Source of the DNA: Paroceanicella profunda
Lineage (GTDB): Bacteria; Pseudomonadota; Alphaproteobacteria; Rhodobacterales; Rhodobacteraceae
Assembly (NCBI RefSeq): GCF_005887635.2
Contig: NZ_CP040818.1
Span: 124,001 to 188,000 of the forward strand
DNA length: 64,000 nt
Direction: 5' to 3'
The translations under genes were made by a program, and so were the position numbers. This document shows positions 50,085-58,383 of the stretch, one piece after another; position 1 is the first letter of the stretch; each line of letters opens with the position of its first letter. Under the pieces are notes generated by a model. That model did no database searches, was not told the origin of the DNA, and was given only the letters and a program-made list of their open reading frames with translations.

Positions 50085-51388
50085 GCCCGGCCCGCGGCCT
50101 GGTCATCGCCGCCCCGGCCTCGGGCAGCGGCAAGACCACGCTCACCCTGGGCCTGCTGCGCGCCCTGGCCCGGGCCGGCCGCGCCGTGCGCTCGGCCAAG
50201 AGCGGGCCGGACTACATCGACCCCGCCTTCCACGCCGCCGCCACCGGCGCGGCCTGCGTCTCGCTGGACGCCTGGGCGATGCGCCCGGCGCGGCTGCGCG
50301 CCCTCGCGGCGCGGCAGGGTGGCGAGATCCTGGTGGTCGAGGGCGCGATGGGCCTGTTCGACGGCGCCCCGCCGGAGGGGCGCGGCTCCACCGCCGATCT
50401 CGCGCAGGCGCTCGGCCTGCCGGTGCTGCTGGTGGTCGACGCCGCGCGGCAGGGACAGTCGGTGGCAGCGCTGGTGGAGGGCTTCGCCCGGCACCGCCCG
50501 GGCCTCGCCCTGGCCGGGGTGGTGCTGAACCGGGTGGGCTCTGCCCGGCATGAGCGCCTGCTGCGCGGCGCGCTGGGGCAGACCGGGGTTCCGGTGCTCG
50601 GCGCCGTGCCGCGTCTCACCGAGCTGGACCTGCCCTCGCGGCACCTCGGCCTCGTGCAGGCCGGGGAGCATCCGGCGCTGGAGGCCTTTCTCGACCGCGC
50701 GGCGGACCGGGTGTCCGCGGCGCTGGACCTGCCCGCGCTGCTGGCCGCCGCCCGGCCGCTGCACCCTGCCCTCCCCGGCCGGGCGCCGCGTGGCCATCCG
50801 CCCCCCGGCCAGCGCGTGGCGCTCGCGCGCGATGCGGCCTTCGCCTTCGCCTACCCGCATCAGCTGGCGGACTGGCACGCCGCCGGGGCGGAGATCCTGC
50901 CCTTCTCGCCGCTGGCCGACGAGGCCCCCGCCGCCGGGGCGGACGCGATCTTCCTGCCCGGCGGCTATCCGGAGCTGCACGCCGGCCGGCTGGCCGCCGC
51001 GGCCCGGTTTCGCGACGGGCTGCACCGCGCCGCCCGCGCCGGCACCCGGATCGAGGGCGAATGCGGCGGCTACATGGTGCTGGGCGACGGGCTGGAGGAT
51101 GCCGGCGGCGCACGCCACGCCATGCTCGGCCTGCTGCGGCTGGAGACCAGCTTCGCCCGCCCGCGCCTGCACCTGGGATACCGCCGCCTGCTGCCCCGCG
51201 ACGGCGCTCCGCGCCCCGGCCCGCAGCTGGGCCACGAGTTCCACTACGCCAGCACCACGCGCGCCGAAGGCGCCGCCCTCTATGACGCGGAGGATGCCGA
51301 GGGCCAGGCGCTCGGGCCCGCCGGGCTGGTGAACGGCAGCGTCTCCGGCTCCTTCGCGCATGTGATCGACCGGGAGACGGAGGGCTGA
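50081..51388 (+). CDS. cobB: Cobyrinate/hydrogenobyrinate a,c-diamide synthase
   Basis: The 435-residue product has an N-terminal ATPase half (IAAPASGSGKTTLTLGLLRAL, SAKSGPDYIDPAFH and VVEGAMGLFDG) and a C-terminal glutamine amidotransferase half with the active-site Cys in IEGECGGYMVLG and the His in GHEFHYAST. It amidates the a and c side chains using glutamine and ATP. SGPDYIDPAFH is diagnostic for CobB/CbiA. It starts at a GTG overlapping the cobA stop. There is no adjacent cobalamin riboswitch. Confidence 0.95.
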   Translation: MSPARGLVIAAPASGSGKTTLTLGLLRALARAGRAVRSAKSGPDYIDPAFHAAATGAACVSLDAWAMRPARLRALAARQGGEILVVEGAMGLFDGAPPEGRGSTADLAQALGLPVLLVVDAARQGQSVAALVEGFARHRPGLALAGVVLNRVGSARHERLLRGALGQTGVPVLGAVPRLTELDLPSRHLGLVQAGEHPALEAFLDRAADRVSAALDLPALLAAARPLHPALPGRAPRGHPPPGQRVALARDAAFAFAYPHQLADWHAAGAEILPFSPLADEAPAAGADAIFLPGGYPELHAGRLAAAARFRDGLHRAARAGTRIEGECGGYMVLGDGLEDAGGARHAMLGLLRLETSFARPRLHLGYRRLLPRDGAPRPGPQLGHEFHYASTTRAEGAALYDAEDAEGQALGPAGLVNGSVSGSFAHVIDRETEG

Positions 51389-51715
51389 CCGCCCCGCGCC
51401 CCCGACAGGCGCGGCAGGCGGCGGTGGGCCGGAAGACATGCACGGGCGGGGTACCCGCGGGGGCCCGGCCCCCCGCGCCAATCCGGATGCAGCCTCTCCG
51501 GCCCGGCCCCGGGCCGATCCGGATGCGGGCCCTCACCCGCCGGTGGCGCCAGTGCGAACGTGATCGTCGGGGAGGCAGCGGCCCCGGCCGGATACCGTGT
51601 CGGCGGGGCGCGGAGCCGTTCTCGCCATGAGACCATGCGCACCACCGTGTGCCCCGGAGGGCACGGATCGGGGAGGCGCGCGGCGCCGGGGGGCCGGCGC
51701 CCGGCCCCGGGGCGG
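51389..51715. repeat. Convergent gap with 36-bp direct repeat and hairpin
   Basis: ATCCGGATGC occurs at 51481 and again at 51517, 36 bp apart, with GGCCC-rich sequence between. Next to the lipoprotein stop, GGGGCCGG (51690-51697) and CCGGCCCC (51701-51708) form a perfect 8-bp stem with a 3-nt loop, a likely terminator for the lipoprotein gene. No gene is recognised. Confidence 0.5.
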
Positions 51716-52474
51716 TCAGCGGTCCGCGGGGTCGGCCGGGGCCGCGGGCGGCGTGGCCGGGGCGGGCCCGGGCCGGGCTTCCTGAGTCGTGGCGACGGCG
51801 AGGCCGCCTGCGAGCAGCTCCGGCTTGTTCGCCTCGCGCAGCCCGGCGATGAAGCGGCGCAGCAGCGCGAGCATCTGGCGGTCCTCGGCCGGGCGGTCGC
51901 GGAAGGTGCTCACCGACACGCTCACCATCCGGTCGTTCAGTTCGAGGAAGGCGCGCCAGAAATGCGGCGCGGAGATCGGGATCACCTGCTCGCCGCTGTT
52001 CTCCACCAGCAGCAGCAACGCGTCGTTCTCGCGGTAGGATTCGAGGATCTTCAGCCGCTCCGCCGCGCCGCCGCGCCCGACCAGCGACAACCCGCGGTCG
52101 GAGCCGAGGAACTCCTCCAGCGCGTCGAGCGAATCGTCGTGGGACTCGGTGGGGTGGAACAGCGGCGCATAGGAGACCGAGGCGGTGAGCAGCCCGGCCG
52201 GCGCCCGGTCGTCCGCGTCCTCGGCGCTGGCGTCGGGCGTGCACTCGCCCATCAGGCTGAACACGACCTTCTCCCCGGTGCGCACCGAATCGCGCATCAC
52301 GCAGTACCCTTCCGGCGGCACGATGCTCACCGAACGCCCGTCGGCGCTCACGAGAACCTCGCTGCGCGTGGCACGCCGCACCTGCATGCCGGAATCCACC
52401 GAGACGGCGGGCGGGGAGCAGGCGGCGAGAGCGGCGGCAAGCAGGATCCCCGGAGCCAGAGTACGGCCAAACAT
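51716..52474 (-). CDS. Putative outer- or inner-membrane lipoprotein, function unknown
   Basis: The protein has 252 residues. The signal sequence ends in a lipobox (LAAALAAC with Cys at residue 19), so lipid attachment is expected. The mature part has two further cysteines (GYCVMRDS and GECTPDA) and blocks such as SVSIVPPEGYCVMRDSVRTGEKVVFSLMGEC and ISAPHFWRAFLELNDRMVSVSVSTF, followed by an Ala/Pro-rich tail. I recognise no named family. The ATG follows a very strong GGGAGGAAA ribosome site; open frame further upstream is not used. Confidence 0.78.
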   Translation of the reverse strand: MFGRTLAPGILLAAALAACSPPAVSVDSGMQVRRATRSEVLVSADGRSVSIVPPEGYCVMRDSVRTGEKVVFSLMGECTPDASAEDADDRAPAGLLTASVSYAPLFHPTESHDDSLDALEEFLGSDRGLSLVGRGGAAERLKILESYRENDALLLLVENSGEQVIPISAPHFWRAFLELNDRMVSVSVSTFRDRPAEDRQMLALLRRFIAGLREANKPELLAGGLAVATTQEARPGPAPATPPAAPADPADR

Positions 52475-52923
52475 CAATTTCCTCCCGATAGGGTCAGGGC
52501 ATTCGCGGATGGCCGGGCCGCCGGGGAGGCGCGCGCAGTCGGGATCTCGGGCCAGTGCCGGCCCGGCCGGCGCGCGGACACCCGTGGCGTTCCGTGGCCT
52601 GCCCCGGGGTCGCGGCCGCGCCCCGGATCCCGTCCGCATGCCCGACCCGCAAGCGTCTTGCGGGCGGCACCGGTCGCGGCAGGTCTATGCGAGCGGGCCA
52701 GCGAGCACAAGCCGCAAGCTCCCCCGCTGACGGCAACTTGACTGCGCCCGGCCCTGCCGCGACAGTGGAGCCCCGGGCACAGGGCCGGCCCCGCGCACCG
52801 ACCGCCCGCCCCGCACCCTGCCGGGCACCTGCCGGACGGGGGCTCCTCCGCCGGACCGGGCATCCACCGCTTGCGAACGCCCCGGCCCCGGGCGCGCGCC
52901 CCCACCTTGTTGCGGATCTGCCG
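52475..52923. promoter_or_regulatory. Divergent promoter gap with hairpin
   Basis: The gap serves the lipoprotein gene (left) and the CPBP protease gene (right). CCCGCAAG (52646-52653) and CTTGCGGG (52657-52664) form a perfect 8-bp stem with a 3-nt loop in its middle. A TTGACT near 52738 could be a -35 for the protease gene, but its -10 is poor. Confidence 0.35.
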
Positions 52924-54369
52924 ATGACTGCTGTCTCCGCGCGCCAGGCGCGCCGCTTTCCCGGGCTTGAGGGGTTCATCCGCCCCGCCCTGCCCCGCTC
53001 CGGCCCGTGGCGCAGCCTTGGCGCCACATGTCTGCTTGCCGCCGGGCTCCTGGCCTGCAGCGCGGCGAGCGGGGTGCTGGCCGTCGTGCTCACCGGGGCG
53101 GAGCTCCGCGACGGCGGGCGGCTGGGCCCGCTCGCGCAACTGTGCCTGCTGGCGGGGTTCCTGCTCACCTGGCCGGTGCTCTGGGGCGTGATGCGGCTGT
53201 TCCACCGGCGCGGCCCCTCCACCCTGCTCGGGCCGGCGCCGCTGGTTCCGGCCTACCTGCGCGGCATGGCGGTGATGGCGGCCTTCGCCCTGACGGGCAT
53301 CTGCATCGCCCTCCTCTCCATCGGCGCGCCGCAGGCGGGCCCCGGCGCGTCCCCGGGCATGGCGGCGGCCGTCCTGCTGCTGCTCCTGGTGCAGACCGCC
53401 TCCGAAGAGCTGGTGTTCAGGGGCTACCTGCTCCAGCAACTCGCCGTGCGCTGGCGCAACCCGCTGGGCTGGGCGCTGCTGCCCTCGGTGCTGTTCGGCC
53501 TGATGCACTACACCCCCTCCGTACCGGCGGACGCCGCACTCATGGCGATGATCCGAACCGGCGGGCTCGGGCTGCTGCTGGCCCTGGTGACCGCACGCAC
53601 GGGCACGCTGGGCGCGGCGATGGGCATTCACTTCGTCAACAATGTCATGGCGATGCTGGTGGTGGGAAGCGCGGAGTCGCAGCTGGGCCTAACCCTGTGG
53701 CAATGGCCGCCGATGTCCTTCGGGCTGCTCGACTTCGTGGTGATGCCGCTGTGGCTGGGCGTGCTGGGCCTGGCCTGCTGGAAGCTGCTGCCGGTGCCGA
53801 CGCCGCAGGCAGCACCCGCCCGGCCCGGGGCGCCTTCCACCGGCACCGCTGCCGGGCACCCCCTTCCGCCGGAGGGGCAGGCACCGGCCGGCGCGGCGGA
53901 CACGCCCGTTCCGTGGGAAGAGGACACGCCTGCCGCCGGGCCCTGTGAGGCGACGGCGCACCTGCCCCCGGCGCCGGAGACCGGCAGGGCCGGGCGGCGG
54001 CCGGAGGGCGGTATCGTCCCGGATCCGGATCTGCCCGCCCGCCAGCCGGGGACAGGCATCGCGACGGATCCAGGCCCCTCTGCCCGCCAGCCGGAGGGCG
54101 GCATCGCCCCGGATCCAGATCCGTCCACCCGGCGGCCGGAGGGCGGCATCGCGGATCCGGGCCTGCCCGCCCGCCAGCCGGAGGCAGGCGTCACGCCGGG
54201 CGGAAAGGCCCACGGGCTGGCGCCCGGAGGGCCCGGCGCGGCGCAGGCCGGGGCCCCTGCAACGCCGGAGGCAGGCAGGGCTGACGGAAGGCCCGCGGCT
54301 GTCACGCCGGAGGCGGAGACGCCCGCCCGGTGGCCCGCGGCCGGGGAGGAGCGGACGCCGGGGGGCTGA
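52924..54369 (+). CDS. CPBP intramembrane glutamic endopeptidase (Rce1-like) with repetitive tail
   Basis: This 481-residue protein has about eight membrane helices in residues 30-290 and all CPBP motifs: EELVFRG (Glu161, Glu162 and Arg166), FGLMHY (His195) and GIHFVNN (His236 and Asn240). Such proteases cut within the membrane. After residue about 290 comes a disordered Pro/Ala/Gly-rich cytoplasmic tail of 190 residues, unusual for the family. Residues about 360-432 are four to five imperfect copies of a 15-residue unit of the type RQPEGGIAPDPDPSA. The tail is encoded by a 45-bp tandem array that stays in frame. The ATG chosen gives a normal helix 1; its ribosome site is poor. Confidence 0.85.
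   Translation: MTAVSARQARRFPGLEGFIRPALPRSGPWRSLGATCLLAAGLLACSAASGVLAVVLTGAELRDGGRLGPLAQLCLLAGFLLTWPVLWGVMRLFHRRGPSTLLGPAPLVPAYLRGMAVMAAFALTGICIALLSIGAPQAGPGASPGMAAAVLLLLLVQTASEELVFRGYLLQQLAVRWRNPLGWALLPSVLFGLMHYTPSVPADAALMAMIRTGGLGLLLALVTARTGTLGAAMGIHFVNNVMAMLVVGSAESQLGLTLWQWPPMSFGLLDFVVMPLWLGVLGLACWKLLPVPTPQAAPARPGAPSTGTAAGHPLPPEGQAPAGAADTPVPWEEDTPAAGPCEATAHLPPAPETGRAGRRPEGGIVPDPDLPARQPGTGIATDPGPSARQPEGGIAPDPDPSTRRPEGGIADPGLPARQPEAGVTPGGKAHGLAPGGPGAAQAGAPATPEAGRADGRPAAVTPEAETPARWPAAGEERTPGG
54001..54219 (+). repeat. 45-bp in-frame tandem repeat inside the CPBP gene
   Basis: CCGGAGGGCGG-type unit starts fall at 54001, 54046, 54091, 54136 and 54178, spaced 45, 45, 45 and 42 bp, all multiples of three. 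Each codes about 15 residues with GGI, DP and PAR as the most constant positions. Confidence 0.85.
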
Positions 54370-54373
54370 GGCG

Positions 54374-54886
54374 TCAGCCCTGCGGGAAGGCGGCGAGCAG
54401 CGTGGCGCGCACCTCGTCCTTCGGCGGCTCGGTGTCGATGGTCACCACGTTCTCGTCCGCCTGTGGCGCCTCGAGCGTGGCGAACTGGCTCTCGACCAGC
54501 GAGGCCGGCATGTAATGCCCCTTGCGGTGCCCGACGCGCGAGAAGATCACCTCCTTGGAGGCGGTGAGGTGCACGAAGCACATCGGCTCGCCCGCCGCGC
54601 TGCGCAGCCGGTCTCGGTAGACCCGGCGCAGCGCGGAGCAGGCCACGATCACCGGGCCCTCGCGGCTGGCCATCTCGTTGCCGAGAATGTCGAGCCAGGG
54701 CCAGCGGTCCTCGTCGGTGAGCGGGATGCCATGCGCCATCTTCTCGACATTGGCCTCCGGGTGGAAATCGTCGCCGTCAAGGAAGACGCCGCCCAGGTGC
54801 TCGGCCAGGTTCTCCCCGGCCGTGGACTTGCCGCAGCCGGAGACACCCATCACGATCACCAGCCGTTTCGGTTCAAAGTGAGACAC
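54374..54886 (-). CDS. gntK: Gluconokinase
   Basis: The 170-residue product matches GntK: P-loop VMGVSGCGKST, FLDGDDFHPEANVEKMAHG, PLTDEDRWPWL, ACSALRRVYRDRLR and VGHRKGHYMPASLVESQF. It phosphorylates D-gluconate to 6-phosphogluconate in the cytoplasm. The GTG start (SHFEPKRL) follows a GGGGG ribosome site and overlaps the end of the SDR gene by 14 bp; a TTG 18 bp upstream is also possible. With the SDR it forms a gluconate/ketogluconate utilisation pair. It ends 4 bp from the convergent CPBP gene. Confidence 0.94.
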   Translation of the reverse strand: MSHFEPKRLVIVMGVSGCGKSTAGENLAEHLGGVFLDGDDFHPEANVEKMAHGIPLTDEDRWPWLDILGNEMASREGPVIVACSALRRVYRDRLRSAAGEPMCFVHLTASKEVIFSRVGHRKGHYMPASLVESQFATLEAPQADENVVTIDTEPPKDEVRATLLAAFPQG

Positions 54887-55631
54887 TGATACCCCCGTCC
54901 ACAAACAGCGTGTGCCCGTTCACGAAGGACGAACCGGGGCCGGCGAGGAACACGCAGGCGGCCTGCAGTTCCTCCACCTCGCCCCAGCGCCCCGCCGGGG
55001 TGCGCTTGCCCAGCCAGGCGGTGAACTCCGGGTCGTCGACCAGCGCCTGGTTCAGCGGCGTGGCGAAGTAGCCCGGGGCGATGGCGTTGACCTGCAGCCC
55101 GTGCCGGGCCCAGTCCGTCGCCATGCCCTTGGTGAGGTTGCCCACCGCGCCCTTGGTGGCGGTGTAGGGCGCGATGGAGGGCCGCGCGAGGGCGGTCTGC
55201 ACCGAGGCGATGTTGATGATCTTGCCGGCGCCGCGGCCGATCATGTGGCGCGCGCAGGCCTGGCCGGCGTTGAACACCGAGGAGATGTTCGCGCTCAGCA
55301 GCCGCTCGAAATCGGCGGAGGAGAACTCCTCCAGCGGGCCGCGGATCTGGATGCCGGCGTTGTTCACCAGGATGTCGATCGGGCCGGTTCCGGCCTCGAA
55401 CCCGTCCACCGCGGCGCGCACGGCGGCATGGTCGGTCACGTCGAAGGCGAGGGTCAGCGCGCCGGGAATCGTGGCGGCGGCGGCGGAGAGCTTCGCCGCG
55501 TCACGGCCGTTCAGGATCGGGGTCGCCCCCGCGTCGGCAAGCCCGCGCGCCAGCGCGAGGCCGATCCCCTGGCTCGATCCGGTGACGAGGGCACGCTTGC
55601 CGGTGAGGTCGAAAAGCGGGTTTGGGGGCAT
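54873..55631 (-). CDS. SDR, probable gluconate 5-dehydrogenase
   Basis: The 252-residue protein has the classical SDR motifs: cofactor loop VTGSSQGIGLALARGLADAG, NNAGIQIRGPLEEF and the Ser-Tyr-Lys triad in INIASVQT and PYTATKGA. The closing block SSFVNGHTLFVDGGISVSL fits the IdnO/Ga5DH group, which interconverts 5-ketogluconate and gluconate with NADPH. Coupling to gluconokinase by a 14-bp overlap supports that assignment. A GGAGA ribosome site precedes the chosen ATG. Confidence 0.88.
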   Translation of the reverse strand: MPPNPLFDLTGKRALVTGSSQGIGLALARGLADAGATPILNGRDAAKLSAAAATIPGALTLAFDVTDHAAVRAAVDGFEAGTGPIDILVNNAGIQIRGPLEEFSSADFERLLSANISSVFNAGQACARHMIGRGAGKIINIASVQTALARPSIAPYTATKGAVGNLTKGMATDWARHGLQVNAIAPGYFATPLNQALVDDPEFTAWLGKRTPAGRWGEVEELQAACVFLAGPGSSFVNGHTLFVDGGISVSL

Positions 55632-55941
55632 GCGGTCTTCTCCGTATCGATCGGGGTCAGCGTCCGGCTCTGCATCCGGGCCGGGCGGGGTTTCACGGGG
55701 TGCCGGGCTGGGCCGGTCCCGGGTCGGGCGACACACTGGCCCATCGGCCCGGCAGGGGCAAGCCCAACCCCCGGGGGAACCGCGCGGCGCGGGAGGGCGG
55801 CTGCCAGTGCCGCCCCGCCCGGCGCCGGAACGGGCCCGTGCCGGGGGATCGGGCGGCCCCCTTCCCCCGGACAGCCGGCAGCCTGCGCCCGGGGAGGGGC
55901 AGGCACGCAGGCGCGGCGGGAAAGGGGGGTGTGGCGGCGGC
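55632..55941. other. Gap between Ohr stop and SDR start, nothing recognised
   Basis: GC-rich sequence that should hold the promoter of the SDR/gluconokinase pair; no convincing hexamers, hairpin or array were found. Confidence 0.4.
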
Positions 55942-56364
55942 TCAGAGAACGTTCAGCCGCACCGGCGTCTCGTTCAGCAGGGCGTAGCTGTAGGGGCACA
56001 CGGCATGCGCCTCCTCCACCAGGTCCTCGGCTTGGTCCTTGTTCATCCCGGGAATGTCGATGCCCAGCGACACCTCCAGCCCGAAGCCCGGGCCCTCGTC
56101 ACGCGGACCGATGCCCACGGTGGCGGTCACGGTGGTGGTGTCGGGCAGCTTCACCTTGGCCTTGGAGGCCACGTTCTTCAGCGCGCTGAGGAAACAGGCC
56201 GCATAGCCGGCAGCGAAGAGCTGCTCCGGATTGGTCCCGCTTGCACCGTCGCCGCCCAGTTCCGCCGGCATGGCGAGCGTCACGTCCAGGGCGCCGTCCC
56301 CGGATCTCGCCTGCCCGGTGCGGCCACCCGTGGCCGTTGCGCGCGTGGTGTATAGAACCTTCAT
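55942..56364 (-). CDS. ohr: Organic hydroperoxide resistance protein
   Basis: This 140-residue OsmC-superfamily protein has the two redox cysteines Cys57 (AAGYAACFLSAL) and Cys123 (HAVCPYSYA), with Arg20 and Glu48 at the usual active-site positions. TNPEQLFAAGYAACF and the VRLNVL end are typical for Ohr, as distinct from OsmC. It reduces organic hydroperoxides in the cytoplasm with lipoamide as electron donor. No OhrR gene is adjacent. The ATG follows GGAGAG, and a sigma70-type promoter lies 45 bp upstream. Confidence 0.95.
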   Translation of the reverse strand: MKVLYTTRATATGGRTGQARSGDGALDVTLAMPAELGGDGASGTNPEQLFAAGYAACFLSALKNVASKAKVKLPDTTTVTATVGIGPRDEGPGFGLEVSLGIDIPGMNKDQAEDLVEEAHAVCPYSYALLNETPVRLNVL

Positions 56365-56408
56365 CTCTCTCTCCATTTCCGTGCCGCCCGCGGGGAGGCA
56401 GCCCGGTC

Positions 56409-56437
56409 GATCTAGTGCTCCGAGCGGGCCGCGCCAA
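56409..56437 (-). promoter_or_regulatory. ohr promoter
   Basis: TTGGCG (56432-56437), a 17-bp spacer and TAGATC (56409-56414) on the minus strand, 45 bp before the ohr start. I see no OhrR-type operator dyad. Confidence 0.5.
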
Positions 56438-56480
56438 GAGCACGCGCCGTCACCGGGCACCGGGAGAGAGCCTGGGAAAG

Positions 56481-56510
56481 CGGGCCGCCGCACCCTCGCG
56501 CGGCGGCCCG
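56481..56510 (-). terminator. Hairpin at the end of the polyamine-type ABC operon
   Basis: CGGGCCGCCGC (56481-56491) and GCGGCGGCCCG (56500-56510) form a perfect 11-bp stem with an 8-nt loop, 5 bp after the substrate-binding-protein stop on the minus strand. No T-run is present. Confidence 0.55.
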
Positions 56511-56515
56511 GACGG

Positions 56516-57550
56516 TCATTTCTGCAGTTCGGTCCAGATCGCGGTGTAGAACTTCTGCGCGGTGGAGGGGCAGGTCGGCAGGAAGGTGCCGGCGGCCTTG
56601 AACTCCTCGGGCACGTTCACTTCCGGCGCGGTCTTCATGTCCTCGGGCATGAACTCCTCGGAGCCGGTGATGCCGTTCGCGTAGCCGGCGAAGGCGGAGA
56701 TCATCGCGGCGTTCTCCGGCTCCATGATGAAGTTCATGAACAGCTTCGCGTTCTCGACGTTCTTCGCGTCCGTCAGGATGGCCACGGAATCCATCCAGAT
56801 CGGGTAGCCTTCCTTCGGATAGCCGTAGACCACGTCCGGGTTGTTCTTGCGGATGCGGAACGAGGAGCCGGACCAGTTCACGCTGGCCATCACGTCATTG
56901 GCGGCCATCTTGTCGGTCATGCCGTAGTCCATCGACATCCACTTGGGCTTCGCGGCCACCAGCAGGTCACGCACCTTCTTCAGCAGTTCCTTGTCCTCGG
57001 TGCAGGCCTTGCCGCCGGCGTACATGATGGCCATCGACATCACGTCGTTCATCTCCGGCACCACATTCACCTTGCCGATCAGTTCCTCCGGCGGGTCCAT
57101 GAAGATGGCGGAGGTGTTCACGTCGCCGCTGTAGGCCGAGGTGTTCACCGAAACGCCGGTGGTGCCCCACTGCCAGGGCACGGTGTAGTGGCGGCCCGGG
57201 TCCCAGGCCACGTCCACCCACTCCGGCGCCACGTTCTTGAAGTTCTCCATCTCGTCCGGGCGGGCCTCCATCAGCAGGCCCTTCTCCACGAAGATCGGCA
57301 CGTAGTTGGCCGAGGGCACCACGATGTCGAACCCGTGGCCGCCGGCCTCGATCTTGGTGAGCGCGGTGGTGTTGGAATCGTAATCGGTGACGGTGACGTC
57401 GATGTCGTACTGCTTCTCGAACTTCTCGATCAGCTCCGGGCTGGTGTAGTTGCCCCAGTTGTAGATCTGCAGTTCGCCCTCGGCATGGGCGATGCCGGCA
57501 CTGGCCAGCAGCGTGGCCGTGAGCAGCGTGGCGCGGGTGGTGGTTTTCAT
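56516..57550 (-). CDS. PotD-like periplasmic substrate-binding protein
   Basis: The protein has 344 residues with a signal peptide ending AHAEGE. ELQIYNWGNYTSPELIEKFEKQY is the PotD/PotF opening; YDSNTTALTKIEAGGHGFDIVVPS and WQWGTTGVSVNTS follow. It should deliver a polyamine-like or related cationic solute to the PotABC-type permease encoded upstream in the same operon. Four acidic/aromatic contacts of PotD are not all conserved, so a different substrate is possible. It ends the operon at a strong hairpin. Confidence 0.9.
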   Translation of the reverse strand: MKTTTRATLLTATLLASAGIAHAEGELQIYNWGNYTSPELIEKFEKQYDIDVTVTDYDSNTTALTKIEAGGHGFDIVVPSANYVPIFVEKGLLMEARPDEMENFKNVAPEWVDVAWDPGRHYTVPWQWGTTGVSVNTSAYSGDVNTSAIFMDPPEELIGKVNVVPEMNDVMSMAIMYAGGKACTEDKELLKKVRDLLVAAKPKWMSMDYGMTDKMAANDVMASVNWSGSSFRIRKNNPDVVYGYPKEGYPIWMDSVAILTDAKNVENAKLFMNFIMEPENAAMISAFAGYANGITGSEEFMPEDMKTAPEVNVPEEFKAAGTFLPTCPSTAQKFYTAIWTELQK

Positions 57551-57579
57551 CGGAAGACTCCCTGTTGGTTTACCCGTGT

Positions 57580-58383
57580 TCAGTTGCGTTTGCGGTTGAG
57601 GAAGAAGAACGCCGTGAGCAGCAGCACCGTGAGGGCCAGAAGCGCGGTGGAGATGGCGTTCACTTCGGGGGAGATGGCGCGGCGCAGCTGCCCCAGCATG
57701 TAGGTGGGCAGCGTGTCCTGCCCGGCGGATTTCACGAATTCGGTGATCACCACGTCATCGAGCGAGATCACGAAGGCCAGCATCGCCCCCGCCACGATGC
57801 CCGGCGCCATCAGCGGCAGGGTGATGTGGCGGAAGGTGGCGAAGGGCGTGGCGTAGAGGTCGGCCGCCGCGCGCTCCAGGCTCAGGTCCATGCCCTCCAG
57901 CCGCGCCCGGATGGGCAGGTAGGCGAAGGGCACGCAGAAGGCCGCATGCGCCGCGATCAGATAGGCGAGCCCGGTGTAGCCGGTGGCCACCTTGATCATG
58001 GCGAAGAAGATCAGCAGCGCCACGGCGGTGACGATCTCCGGCACCATGAGCGGCTGGTTGATCAGCGTGTAGATGGTCATCCGCCCCGGGAAGGGCCCGG
58101 TGCGGGTGGTGCCCAGCGCCGCCAGCGTGGCGAGCACGGTGCCGATGCCCGCGGCACAGGCCGCGACCACCAGCGAGCGGATCGCCGCCTCCTGCACCGC
58201 GATGTTCTCCCAGGCTGCCTGGTACCAGCGCAGCGACACCCCCTCCCACAGCGCCACCGAGGAGCCGGCGTTGAAGGAGTAGACCACCAGCGTCACGATG
58301 GGCGCATAGAGGATCACGAAGCAGGTGATGGCGATGGCCGCCATGCCCGGCAGGCGGCGTACCTCGAACGTGCGGTCAGCCAT
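57580..58383 (-). CDS. PotC-like ABC transporter permease
   Basis: This 267-residue inner-membrane protein has six helices and the permease EAA-type loop (RAAADLYATPFATFRHITLPLMAPG). IVTLVVYSFNAGSSVALWEGVSLRWY opens the family. It forms the channel with the PotB-like partner, whose stop lies 8 bp inside this gene. It also precedes the binding protein by 29 bp. Confidence 0.92.
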   Translation of the reverse strand: MADRTFEVRRLPGMAAIAITCFVILYAPIVTLVVYSFNAGSSVALWEGVSLRWYQAAWENIAVQEAAIRSLVVAACAAGIGTVLATLAALGTTRTGPFPGRMTIYTLINQPLMVPEIVTAVALLIFFAMIKVATGYTGLAYLIAAHAAFCVPFAYLPIRARLEGMDLSLERAAADLYATPFATFRHITLPLMAPGIVAGAMLAFVISLDDVVITEFVKSAGQDTLPTYMLGQLRRAISPEVNAISTALLALTVLLLTAFFFLNRKRN

